Under the pieces are notes generated by a model that was not told where the DNA came from, searched no databases, and was given only the letters and a program-made list of their open reading frames with translations. A DNA stretch of 64,000 nucleotides from Pseudomonas indica NBRC 103045. GTDB taxonomy: Bacteria > Pseudomonadota > Gammaproteobacteria > Pseudomonadales > Pseudomonadaceae. The position numbers and the translations under genes were made by a program. The stretch's first letter is position 1, and every line of letters begins with the position of its first letter. Positions 26,481 through 35,500 of the stretch are shown here, in pieces. The stretch is from positions 124,001 through 188,000 of the forward strand of contig NZ_BDAC01000011.1 in the NCBI RefSeq assembly GCF_002091635.1. The letters are read 5' to 3'.

Positions 26481-26497
26481 CGCACCAACCCGGAGCA
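26481..26497 (+). promoter_or_regulatory. NtrC-like binding site 1
   Basis: CGCACCAACCCGGAGCA differs from the NtrC consensus TGCACCA-N4-GGTGCA at two of the thirteen defined positions. It lies 87 bases upstream of the sigma-54-like promoter at 26584, a normal enhancer distance. A second site of the same form precedes the second promoter. Confidence 0.5.
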
Positions 26498-26583
26498 AGC
26501 AACGCCCCATCTGGAACCACGGCCCGCCAGGATGCCGCTCGTCATACGACATAGATCACAAAAAAAGAACCGTAGAAATACCC

Positions 26584-26599
26584 TGGCACGCCATTCGCT
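26584..26599 (+). promoter_or_regulatory. Sigma-54-like promoter 1
   Basis: TGGCACGCCATTCGCT has the -24 GG and -12 GC elements with the obligatory 10-base spacing of sigma-54 promoters (consensus TGGCACG-N4-TTGCW). It differs from the copy at 28035 only in the three spacer bases. Transcription would begin near 26611, about 50 bases before the riboswitch. Confidence 0.6.
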
Positions 26600-26659
26600 T
26601 TGCATCCCTCCACATACAGGAAGGTCATGCCCACAGAGGCTGGCCGCCGAACGATCATC

Positions 26660-26763
26660 GCAATGGCCGACTAGGGTTCCGGTCCGTCGACGACGGATGT
26701 CTGGTCCGAGAGTGGGCAACCTCGTTCGAGGTCACACGGAGGGACAAAAGCCCGGGAGAGCAC
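26660..26763 (+). promoter_or_regulatory. Guanidine-I (ykkC) riboswitch 1
   Basis: The conserved core of the guanidine-I aptamer is present in order: GACTAGGGTTCCGG, a variable hairpin, CTGGTCCGAGAG, a second hairpin (AACCTCGTTCGAGGT), CACACGG and GGGACAAAAGCCCGGGAGA. It binds guanidinium and turns on downstream genes. It ends 54 bases before the start of the first binding-protein gene; the expression platform is not clear. Confidence 0.93.
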
Positions 26764-26816
26764 GCGGCACGGCGGCCGCCATCCTGTCCCGTCATTTGTC
26801 CACTGCCGAGGTACCG

Positions 26817-27875
26817 ATGTTCATCCGCCTGCTGTCCTGTCTTCTGCTCGCGCTGCTGCTCAGCCAATCCGCTTCCGCCGCTCCGCAAAACCGCCCCTTC
26901 AAGGTCTGCTGGTCGATCTATGCCGGTTGGATGCTGTGGGGCTACATAGCCGAAGAAGGCATCATCGACAAGTGGGCGAAGAAGTACGGCATCGAGATCC
27001 AGGTCCGGCAGGTGCCGGACTACGTCGCCTCCATCGAGCAGTACACCGCCGGCCAATACGATGCCTGTGCCATGACCAACATGGACGCGCTGACCATCCC
27101 CGCCGCCGGTGGGGTCGACTCCACCGCGCTGATCGTCGGCGACTTCTCCTCCGGCGCCGACGGTATCCTCATCCGTGGCAACAACAAGAACCTGACGTCC
27201 CTCAAGGGCAAGACCATCCTGCTGGTGGAGAACTCGGTCTCCCATTACCTGCTCGCCCGCGCCCTGGAATCGGTGGGCATGAAACTGAGCGACGTGAAGG
27301 TCGAGAACGTCTCGGACGCGAACCTGGCCGAGGTCTGGCGCAGCGGGCGCGGCGACGCGGTGGTGACCTGGAACCCGATCCTCTCGGAACTGCGCCGGAG
27401 CGGCGGCAGCGTCCAGGCTTTCAGCTCCCATCGAATCCCCGGCGAGATCCTCGACCTGCTGGTGATCAACAGCCAGACCCTGGCCGCCCACCCGGAACTG
27501 GGCCGTGCGCTGACCGGCGCCTGGTACGAGGGCATGCGCCTGATCGCCCTGCCGAACGAGGCAGGCAAGGCGGCACGGGCCAAACTGGCCGCTGCGGCGG
27601 ACACCACGCCGGAGGATTTCGACGCGCAGTTGCGGACCATCCGCTCCTTCTTCGTGCCACGCTCGGCGGCGTCTTTCACCCGCGGCGAAAGAATGCCGAT
27701 CCTGATGCAACGAGTGGCCAGCTTCGCCAACAACCAGAAACTGCTCGGCGAAGGCAACGGCCTGCAACGGCTGGGCATCGGCTTCAGCGACAACCGGGTG
27801 CTGGGCAATCCGTCGCAGGTCCTGTTGCGCTTCAACCCGGCGTACATGCAGTTGGCCGCCGACGGCAAGCTGTAA
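26817..27875 (+). CDS. Guanidine-locus ABC substrate-binding protein 1
   Basis: This is a periplasmic binding protein (352 residues) of the NMT1/taurine-nitrate type. It has a signal peptide (cleavage near ASA/AP, residue 22), then FKVCWSIYAGWMLWGY and the MTNMDALTIPAAGGVDSTAL stretch that lines the ligand pocket in this family. It is a paralogue of the protein at 28273, with long identical blocks. Its own riboswitch and promoter suggest a ligand that is guanidine or a related compound. I chose ATG 26817, where the signal peptide begins; the frame is open to 26415 but that crosses the riboswitch. Confidence 0.88.
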   Translation: MFIRLLSCLLLALLLSQSASAAPQNRPFKVCWSIYAGWMLWGYIAEEGIIDKWAKKYGIEIQVRQVPDYVASIEQYTAGQYDACAMTNMDALTIPAAGGVDSTALIVGDFSSGADGILIRGNNKNLTSLKGKTILLVENSVSHYLLARALESVGMKLSDVKVENVSDANLAEVWRSGRGDAVVTWNPILSELRRSGGSVQAFSSHRIPGEILDLLVINSQTLAAHPELGRALTGAWYEGMRLIALPNEAGKAARAKLAAAADTTPEDFDAQLRTIRSFFVPRSAASFTRGERMPILMQRVASFANNQKLLGEGNGLQRLGIGFSDNRVLGNPSQVLLRFNPAYMQLAADGKL

Positions 27876-27952
27876 GCCCCCGCCGACAGCCTGCTGCGCG
27901 TCGGCCCTGCCGCTGCGTTTGAAGCAGGCCAAAGCACCAAGAGCGAACATCG

Positions 27953-27969
27953 CGCACCAACTCCGTGCA
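27953..27969 (+). promoter_or_regulatory. NtrC-like binding site 2
   Basis: CGCACCAACTCCGTGCA matches TGCACCA-N4-GGTGCA at all but two defined positions and shares CGCACCAAC with site 1. It ends 66 bases before the second sigma-54-like promoter. A possible additional half site (GCACCA) lies at 27934. Confidence 0.5.
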
Positions 27970-28034
27970 GGAGAAAGTCCCAAACGCCCCTGCGGAAAAC
28001 CCGCACGACCTCTCGGACGGGGCTTTGCGCAGGC

Positions 28035-28050
28035 TGGCACGATGTTCGCT
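28035..28050 (+). promoter_or_regulatory. Sigma-54-like promoter 2
   Basis: TGGCACGATGTTCGCT has correctly spaced -24 GG and -12 GC and is the same as the promoter at 26584 apart from three spacer bases. Transcription would start near 28061, about 40 bases before the second riboswitch. Confidence 0.6.
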
Positions 28051-28100
28051 TCGCTCCCGCCATGCAGAAGCACCCCACAAGGGGCGCGGCACTACAACTT

Positions 28101-28205
28101 GCAATGGCCGACTAGGGTTCCGGCGCGCCTCGCAGGCGTGCGACTGGTCCGAGAGTTGGCGACCTCGTTCGGGGTTACACGGCGGGACAAAAGCCCGGGA
28201 GAACG
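28101..28205 (+). promoter_or_regulatory. Guanidine-I (ykkC) riboswitch 2
   Basis: All conserved blocks recur: GACTAGGGTTCCGG, CTGGTCCGAGAG, GACCTCGTTCGGGGT, TACACGG and GGGACAAAAGCCCGGGAGA. The variable hairpin differs (GCGCCTCGCAGGCGT). It controls the main operon, beginning with the second binding protein 68 bases downstream. Confidence 0.94.
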
Positions 28206-28272
28206 CGCCACCTGGCCAACCAGGTAAGTGCCGCGCCGCTCCTGCCGTATCCCTAGAACTGGAGGTCTACCC

Positions 28273-29340
28273 ATGCGCACGTCCTTGCTGTCCTCGCTGA
28301 TCGCCGCCGGCCTCTCCGCCGCCCTGAGCCTCTCCGCCCACGCAGCCCCCAAGACCGACTTCAGCGTCTGCTGGACCATCTACGCCGGCTGGATGCCGTG
28401 GGAATACGGCGCCGCCCAGGGCATCGTCGACAAATGGGCGAAGAAGTACGACATCAACATCGACGTGGTGCAGATCAACGATTACGTCGAGTCCATCAAC
28501 CAGTACACCGCCGGCCAGTTCGATGGCTGCACCATGACCAACATGGACGCCCTGACCATTCCCGCCGCCGGTGGCGTGGACTCCACCGCGCTGATCGTCG
28601 GCGATTTCTCCAACGGTAACGACGGCGTGGTGGTCAAGGGCAGCGGCAAGACCCTGGCCGATCTCAAGGGCCAGCCGATCAACCTGGTCGAACTGTCGGT
28701 CTCCCACTATCTGCTCGCCCGAGCCTTGGAAAGCGCCGGGCTGAGCGAGAAGGACGTGCAGGTGGTGAACACCTCGGACGCCGACCTGGTGGCGGCCTTC
28801 CATTCCGCCGAAGTGAAGGCGGTGACCACCTGGAACCCGCTGCTGGCGGAAGTCGTCGCGGTGCCGGACACCAGCAAGCTGTTCGACTCCAGCCAGATTC
28901 CCGGCGAAATCATCGACCTGATGGTGGTCAACAGCGACACCCTCAAGGACAACCCCGCCTTCGGCAAGGCACTGGTCGGCGCCTGGTACGAAATCATGGC
29001 CACCATGAACGCCGACAGCACCGCCGGCAAGGCCGCCCGCGAGCACATGGCCAAGGCCTCCGGCACCGATCTGCCCGGCTACGAGGCGCAACTGGCGGCG
29101 ACCAAGATGTTCTATTCGGCGAAGGACGCGCTGGCCTTCTACAACAGCCCGAAGCTGCCTGAAACCATGGACAAGGTGGCCGGCTTCAGCTTCGACCACG
29201 GCATCCTCGGCGAAGGCGCGAAGAGCGCGGACGCCATCGGCATGGCCTTCGCCAACGATCTGGTCACTGGCGACAAGGGCAACGTCAAGCTGCGCTTCGA
29301 CCCGACTTATACCCGCATGGCGGCCGACGGCACGCTGTAA
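28273..29340 (+). CDS. Guanidine-locus ABC substrate-binding protein 2
   Basis: The 355-residue paralogue of the previous gene has a signal peptide (cleavage near AHA/AP, about residue 24), TDFSVCWTIYAGWMPWEYG and the same MTNMDALTIPAAGGVDSTAL region (split here by residue differences outside the block). GGAGG precedes ATG 28273. It directly precedes the permease gene by 71 bases and is the most likely partner of that transporter. Genes of this type regularly accompany guanidine-I riboswitches and carboxylase operons; guanidine uptake is inferred. Confidence 0.9.
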   Translation: MRTSLLSSLIAAGLSAALSLSAHAAPKTDFSVCWTIYAGWMPWEYGAAQGIVDKWAKKYDINIDVVQINDYVESINQYTAGQFDGCTMTNMDALTIPAAGGVDSTALIVGDFSNGNDGVVVKGSGKTLADLKGQPINLVELSVSHYLLARALESAGLSEKDVQVVNTSDADLVAAFHSAEVKAVTTWNPLLAEVVAVPDTSKLFDSSQIPGEIIDLMVVNSDTLKDNPAFGKALVGAWYEIMATMNADSTAGKAAREHMAKASGTDLPGYEAQLAATKMFYSAKDALAFYNSPKLPETMDKVAGFSFDHGILGEGAKSADAIGMAFANDLVTGDKGNVKLRFDPTYTRMAADGTL

Positions 29341-29411
29341 CGCCGCCCTCGCAGGGGTTCACGCCCGGCACGGATGAATCCCTGCGGACCAGCCCTGATG
29401 GAGCCAAACCG

Positions 29412-30227
29412 ATGCGCCTGATCAACCGCCATCCGGACCGGACGGGTCGTCTGGCCCTGGCGATCCTGCCGTTCGCCCTGCTGCTGTTCGCCTATTTCTC
29501 GGGCTCGATGGCACGTCTGGCGGACAACCCCAACGACAAGCTGCTGCCGAGTGCCACGCAGATGGCCGATGCGGTCGATCGCCTGGCCCTCCAGCCCGAC
29601 AAGCGCAGCGGCGACTACCTGTTCTGGCGCGACACCGCCTCCAGCCTGCAACGCCTCGGTCTCGGCCTGGGCATCGCCGCCCTCGCCGGCCTCTGCCTCG
29701 GCATCGCCGCCGGCACCCTGCCGCTGTTCGGCGCGCCGCTGTCGCCGCTGCTCACGGTGCTGTCGATGGTGCCGCCCCTGGCGATCCTGCCGATCCTGTT
29801 CATCGTCTTCGGCCTCGGCGAGCTGGCCAAGGTCATGCTGATCGTCATCGGCATCACTCCGGTGCTGGCCCGCGACCTCGAACAGCGCGCCCGGGAAATC
29901 CCCCAGGAACTGCTGATCAAGGCGCAGACCCTGGGGGCGAACACCTGGACGCTGATCCTCCGCGTGGTGCTGCCGCAACTGCTGCCGCGCCTGCTGATCG
30001 CCCTGCGCCTGGTACTCGGCTCGGCCTGGCTGTTCCTCATCGCCGCCGAAGCCATCGCCTCCACCGACGGCCTCGGCTACCGCATCTTCCTGGTCCGCCG
30101 CTACATGGCAATGGATGTGATCCTGCCTTACGTGGCCTGGATCACCCTGCTCGCCTGGGCCATGGACCATGGCCTGCGCTGCCTCGCGCAGGGCTGTTTC
30201 CCCTGGTACGAGGGGGCCAAGGCATGA
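29412..30227 (+). CDS. ABC transporter permease (guanidine locus)
   Basis: This is a 271-residue inner-membrane permease of the SsuC/TauC type with about six membrane segments and the EAA loop (QELLIKAQTLGANTWTLI) that docks the ATPase. It overlaps the ATPase gene by four bases (ATGA), so the two are coupled. It is probably part of the guanidine importer with the binding protein encoded just upstream. Confidence 0.93.
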   Translation: MRLINRHPDRTGRLALAILPFALLLFAYFSGSMARLADNPNDKLLPSATQMADAVDRLALQPDKRSGDYLFWRDTASSLQRLGLGLGIAALAGLCLGIAAGTLPLFGAPLSPLLTVLSMVPPLAILPILFIVFGLGELAKVMLIVIGITPVLARDLEQRAREIPQELLIKAQTLGANTWTLILRVVLPQLLPRLLIALRLVLGSAWLFLIAAEAIASTDGLGYRIFLVRRYMAMDVILPYVAWITLLAWAMDHGLRCLAQGCFPWYEGAKA

Positions 30228-31024
30228 GCTTCATCCAGGTTGAAAACGTCTGGCAGGAATACGGCGACCAGGTCGTACTGGAACGCCTGAACCTGTCGGT
30301 GGCCGAAGGCGAGTTCTGCACCCTGGTCGGCGCCTCCGGTTGCGGCAAATCGACCTTCCTGCGCCTGCTGCTCGGCCAGGAGCGCCCCAGCCGCGGCCGC
30401 ATCCTGCTGGACGGCGCGCCCCTGGCGGACGAACCGGACGCCAGCCGGGGCGTGGTGTTCCAGCGCTACTCGGTGTTCCCGCATCTGTCGGTGCTGGACA
30501 ACGTAACCCTCGGCCTGGAATTGCCGCGCGCCCCGTTGCTCGGCCGGCTGTTCGGCCAGGCCAGGCGCGAGGCGCGCGATCAGGCGGCGGCGATCCTCGA
30601 ACGGGTCGGTCTCGGCCACGCCCTGGACAAGTACCCCAGCGCGCTCTCGGGCGGCATGCAGCAGCGCCTGGCCATCGCCCAGGCGCTGGTGATGAAACCG
30701 CGCGTGCTGCTGCTCGACGAGCCCTTCGGCGCCCTCGACCCCGGTATCCGCAAGGACATGCATGCGCTGCTGCTGGAACTCTGGCAGGAAACCCGGTTGA
30801 CGGTGTTCATGGTCACCCACGACCTGTCGGAAGGCTTCACCCTCGGCACCCGCATCCTGGTCTTCGACAAGACCCGCCTCGACCTGCAGGCACCCAACGC
30901 CTATGGCGCGCGGGTCACCTACGACATTCCGCTGAACCGCGACCGCCGCGCCGCGCGCATTGCCGTCGACACCCCGCCGGCCGCCGTCGCCGGCTTGCTG
31001 CAACCCCATTACCAAGGAGCCTGA
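30224..31024 (+). CDS. ABC transporter ATPase (guanidine locus)
   Basis: The 266-residue ATPase has Walker A GASGCGKST, the Q-loop in VVFQRYSVFPHLS, signature LSGGMQQRLAIAQ, Walker B VLLLDEPFGALD and the switch His in VTHDLSE. It powers the permease encoded immediately upstream. The gene ends two bases before the next start, in a tight operon. Confidence 0.95.
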   Translation: MSFIQVENVWQEYGDQVVLERLNLSVAEGEFCTLVGASGCGKSTFLRLLLGQERPSRGRILLDGAPLADEPDASRGVVFQRYSVFPHLSVLDNVTLGLELPRAPLLGRLFGQARREARDQAAAILERVGLGHALDKYPSALSGGMQQRLAIAQALVMKPRVLLLDEPFGALDPGIRKDMHALLLELWQETRLTVFMVTHDLSEGFTLGTRILVFDKTRLDLQAPNAYGARVTYDIPLNRDRRAARIAVDTPPAAVAGLLQPHYQGA

Positions 31025-31026
31025 CC

Positions 31027-31755
31027 ATGAGCGCATCCCTCGCCCTGCGCCCGACCCTGTACGAAGAAGTCGTACCCGGCGGCGGCCATACCTCGTTCGT
31101 TCTCAAGCGCGGCCAACTGCTGCGTCTCACCGACATCGAAGGCGGCGCCAACGTCAGCCTGCTGCTGCTCAACGCCCATGAAAAAAGTGAACGACTGAAC
31201 CTGCCGGACACCCTCAAGTGCCAGCACACCGCCAAGCTCACCGCCGGGCACTGCCTGTACTCGGACATGGGTCGCGTTCTCGCCGCCATCACCGCCGACA
31301 CCTGCGGCTGGCACGACAGCTTCGGCGGCGTGCTGAACGCCGAGGAAGTCCGCGAGAAATACGGCCAGGGCCGCTATCAGGAATTGCGCAACGGCTTCTT
31401 CCGCAACGGCATGGACAACCTGCTGGTGGAACTGGGCAAGTGGAACCTCAACCTGCAGGACCTGCTGATGTGCCTGAACCTGTTCAGCAAGGTCAGCGTG
31501 GACGCCGACGGCTGCTTCCGGTTCGAGCCGGGCAACGCCAAGGCCGGCGACTACGTCGAGCTGTACGCGCCGATGGATACCCTCGTGGTGCTCACCGCAT
31601 TGCAGCACCCCATGGACCCGAATCCGCAGTACGCCCCCAAGCCCATCCGCCTGACCTGGAGCAAGGTGGAGAGCGACGGCATCAGCGTGCTCTGCCGCAC
31701 CTCGCGCCCGGAGAACGGCCGCGGCTTCCACAACACCGAACGTCTCTACCTCTGA
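31027..31755 (+). CDS. Carboxyguanidine deiminase subunit (UAAP1, DUF1989)
   Basis: The 242-residue protein is the urea-amidolyase-associated protein 1 family (DUF1989), with [16 protein letters not shown] and [14 protein letters not shown]. Two such proteins together are reported to form carboxyguanidine deiminase (CgdAB), which converts carboxyguanidine to allophanate and ammonia, linking guanidine carboxylase to allophanate hydrolase. AAGGAG before ATG 31027 sets the start. Which of the pair is CgdA or CgdB I leave open. Confidence 0.88.
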   Translation: MSASLALRPTLYEEVVPGGGHTSFVLKRGQLLRLTDIEGGANVSLLLLNAHEKSERLNLPDTLKCQHTAKLTAGHCLYSDMGRVLAAITADTCGWHDSFGGVLNAEEVREKYGQGRYQELRNGFFRNGMDNLLVELGKWNLNLQDLLMCLNLFSKVSVDADGCFRFEPGNAKAGDYVELYAPMDTLVVLTALQHPMDPNPQYAPKPIRLTWSKVESDGISVLCRTSRPENGRGFHNTERLYL

Positions 31756-31766
31756 GGGCCGCCACC

Positions 31767-32402
31767 ATGACCCTGACCCACAGCGACAAGCACCCCGAAG
31801 CCGCCCTGCGCCGCGACATGATCGCCGCCGGCGAGCCGTACCTGACCGAAGTGAAGGCCGGCCAGACCGTGCGCATCCTCGACCTCGAAGGCAACCAGGC
31901 GGTGGACACGCTGTTCTACAGCGCCCGCAACCCGCGCGAGCGCTACGACGTGCAGCGCACGCTGCGCAAGCAGAACCGCGTCTACCTCACCACCGGCACG
32001 GTGCTCTGGTCGAACCTCGGCAACCCCATGCTGACCCTCGTCGCCGACACCTGCGGCCGCCACGACACCCTCGGCGGCGCCTGCGCCCAGGAAAGCAACA
32101 CCGTGCGCTACGCCCTGGAAAAGCGCTACATGCACAGCTGCCGCGACAACTTCCTGCGCGCCAGCCTGCACGACGGCCGCCTGGAGAAACGCGACATCGG
32201 CGCCAACATCAACTTCTTCATGAACGTACCGGTGACACCGGAAGGCGGCCTGACCTTCGAAGACGGCATCTCCGCCGCCGGCAAGTACGTCGAGCTGATC
32301 GCGCACATGGACGTCATCCTCCTGATCTCCAACTGCCCGCAGCTGAACAATCCGTGCAATGCCTACAACCCGACGCCGGCGGAAGTCCTGATTTGGGAAT
32401 AA
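31767..32402 (+). CDS. Carboxyguanidine deiminase subunit (UAAP2, DUF1989)
   Basis: This 211-residue DUF1989 protein is homologous to the one upstream; compare [13 protein letters not shown] with [13 protein letters not shown]. The conserved Cys, His and Asp of that block probably bind the metal or substrate. It starts 11 bases after the previous stop. It should act with its partner on carboxyguanidine. Confidence 0.88.
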   Translation: MTLTHSDKHPEAALRRDMIAAGEPYLTEVKAGQTVRILDLEGNQAVDTLFYSARNPRERYDVQRTLRKQNRVYLTTGTVLWSNLGNPMLTLVADTCGRHDTLGGACAQESNTVRYALEKRYMHSCRDNFLRASLHDGRLEKRDIGANINFFMNVPVTPEGGLTFEDGISAAGKYVELIAHMDVILLISNCPQLNNPCNAYNPTPAEVLIWE

Positions 32403-32546
32403 GAGCAGCGGAAAGCTCCAAGCGCACAGAGGGGTTGTCCGTGCAGGACCTCTTGCAGCTTGAGGCTTGAAGCTTGCCGCTCGCTCTTCAACCACGGACG
32501 ACCGTGGTGCAGATGACTATCGGCGGGACGGCCCGCCACCTTCGAG
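32403..32546. repeat. Intergenic palindromic repeat before the carboxylase
   Basis: The 144-base gap holds an imperfect inverted repeat: AGCGGAAAGCTCCAAGC near its start and CTTGAGGCTTGAAGCTTGCCGCT about 50 bases later. Short CTTGAGGCTTGAAGCTTG-type palindromes are common between Pseudomonas genes. It may stabilise the mRNA or reduce read-through. I see no promoter. Confidence 0.5.
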
Positions 32547-35500
32547 ATGCCTCGAATGTTCGACACACTGTTGATCGCCAACCGCGGCGCCATCGCCTGC
32601 CGCATCCTGCGGACCCTGCGCGCCCTGGACGTAAAAGGCGTCGCCGTCTACTCCGAAGCGGACGCTGCCAGCCTGCACATCCAGCAGGCCGATGAAGCCC
32701 ACAGCCTGGGCGAAGGCCCGGCCGCCGCCACCTACCTGGTGGTGGACAAGATTCTCGACGCCGCTCGCCGCAGCGGCGCCCAAGCCATCCACCCCGGCTA
32801 CGGCTTCCTCTCCGAGAACGCCGCCTTCGCCGAAGCCTGCGAAGCGGCCGGCATCGCCTTCGTCGGCCCGACGCCCGAGCAATTGCGCGTGTTCGGCCTC
32901 AAGCACACCGCCCGCGCCCTGGCCAGGGAACGCGGCATCCCGCTGCTGGAAGGTACCGACCTACTGGACAGCCTGGACGCCGCCCTCGCCGCCGCCGAAC
33001 GGGTCGGCTACCCGGTGATGCTCAAAAGCACCGCCGGCGGTGGCGGTATCGGCATGCGCGTCTGCCGCCGCGCGGAGGAGCTGCGCGACGCCTTCGACGC
33101 GGTGAAGCGCCTCGGCCAGAACAACTTCAGCGACGCCGGCGTGTTCATCGAACAGTACATCGAGCGCGCCCGTCACCTGGAAGTGCAGGTGTTCGGCGAC
33201 GGCCAGGGCGAAGTGATCGCCCTCGGCGTGCGCGACTGCTCGGTGCAACGACGCAACCAGAAAGTGCTGGAAGAAACCCCTGCGCCCAACCTGCCAGCCG
33301 GCATGACCGAGGCGCTCTGTGCCGCCGCGGTCGAGCTGGCCAGGGCGGTGAACTACCGCAGCGCCGGCACCGTCGAGTTCGTCTACGACAGCGAGGCCGA
33401 GCGCTTCTACTTCCTCGAAGTGAACACTCGCCTGCAGGTCGAGCACGGCGTCACCGAGCAGGTCTGGGGCGTCGATCTGGTGCGCTGGATGATCGAACTG
33501 GCGGCCGGCGACCTGCCGCCGCTGGTCGAATTGGCGGCCACGCTGAAACCCAGCGGCCACGCCATCCAGGCGCGCCTTTACGCGGAAGACCCGGGCCGCG
33601 ACTTCCAGCCCAGCCCCGGCCTGCTCACCGCGGTGCAGTTCCCGGCAGCCGACGGCAACGCCCTGCGCATCGATACCTGGGTCGAAGCCGGCTGCGAGAT
33701 TCCGCCCTACTTCGACCCGATGATCGCCAAGCTGATCGCCTGGGCTCCCGACCGCGACCAGGCCCGCGCCACGCTGGACCGGGCGCTGGACGGCACCCTG
33801 CTCTACGGGGTGGAAAGCAACCGCGACTACCTGCGGCAGATCCTTGCCGACGTCCCCTTCGCCAGCGGCTCGCCCTGGACCCGCTGCCTGGAGGGCCTGG
33901 TCTATCGCGCCAACACCTTCGAGGTCCTCTCCGCCGGCACCCAGACCACCGTGCAGGACTACCCCGGCCGGCTCGGCTACTGGGCCGTCGGCGTACCGCC
34001 GTCGGGGCCGATGGACGACCGTGCCCTGCGCCTGGGCAACCGCCTGCTGGACAACCCGGAAGGCGCCGCCGCCCTGGAAATCACCATGAGCGGGCCGACC
34101 CTGCGCTTCAACACCGACGCCGTGGTGGCGGTGACCGGCGCCGAGATTCCCCTGACCCTGGATGGCGAGCCGCAACCCATGCACACCGCGCTGTTCGTGC
34201 CGGCCGGCGCCACCCTCGCCCTCGGCACCCTGGCCGGCGCCGGGGCCCGCAGCTACCTGTGCCTGCGCGGCGGCCTGCAGGTGCCGGACTACCTCGGCTC
34301 GAAAAGCACCTTCACCCTCGGCCAGTTCGGCGGCCATGCCGGCCGTGCCCTGCGCGCCGGCGACGTGCTGCATCTGCCGCCGCTGACGAACCGCAGCGTG
34401 GGCGACAGCCTGTCCCCGGCGCTGCGCCCCACGCTGCCGGCCGTCCGTGACATCCGAGTGATCTACGGGCCGCACGGGGCGCCGGAATATTTCACCGACG
34501 CCTACATCCGTACCTTCTTCGCCACCGCCTGGGAGGTGCACTTCAACTCCAGCCGCACCGGCGTGCGCCTGATCGGCCCCAAGCCGGAATGGGTGCGCGA
34601 GAGCGGCGGCGAAGCCGGCCTGCATCCGTCGAACATCCATGACAATCCCTACGCCATCGGCGCGGTGGACTTCACCGGCGACATGCCGGTGATCCTCGGC
34701 CCGGACGGGCCGAGCCTGGGCGGCTTCGTCTGCCCGGTCACGGTGATCGAGGCCGATCTCTGGCAACTCGGCCAGCTCAAGGCCGGCGACAAGGTGCGCT
34801 TCGTCCCGGTGGACATCGCCACGGCGAGGAAACTGGCTAAGGCGCGACGGGAAGAACTCTGCGTAGGGGCGAATTCATTCGCCCAATCGGGCACGACAGA
34901 CGCATTCGTCCCGTCGTCCCCCATTGTCCTGGACATCGGCCAGGACGACACCCGCCTGGTCGCCCGCCTCGCCGGCGATACCCACCTGCTGCTGGAAATC
35001 GGCCAGCCCGAGCTGGACCTGGTGCTGCGCTTCCGTGGCCACGCGCTGATGCAGGCACTGGAGGCCGAGCGGCTCGACGGCGTGGCGGACCTGACGCCTG
35101 GCATCCGCTCGCTGCAAGTGCACTACCAGCCGGAAACCCTGCCCCTCGAACGCCTGCTGGCGGTGGTCGCCGGACTCTGGGATGGCGTCTGCGCCGCCCG
35201 TGACCTCAAAGTGCCCTCGCGCATCGTTCACTTGCCGCTGTCCTGGGACGATCCGGCCTGCCGCCTGGCTATCGAGAAATACATGACCACGGTGCGCAAG
35301 GACGCCCCCTGGTGCCCGAGCAACCTCGAGTTCATCCGTCGCATCAACGACCTGCCCGGTCTCGACGACGTGCATCGCACCGTCTTCGACGCCAGCTACT
35401 TGGTGATGGGCCTCGGTGACGTTTACCTCGGCGCACCGGTGGCCACGCCGCTGGACCCGCGCCACCGGCTGGTCACCACCAAGTACAACCCGGCACGCAC

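Noticed and set aside
26655..28073. A 472-codon minus-strand frame
   Set aside because: Antisense to the first binding-protein gene and crossing a riboswitch.
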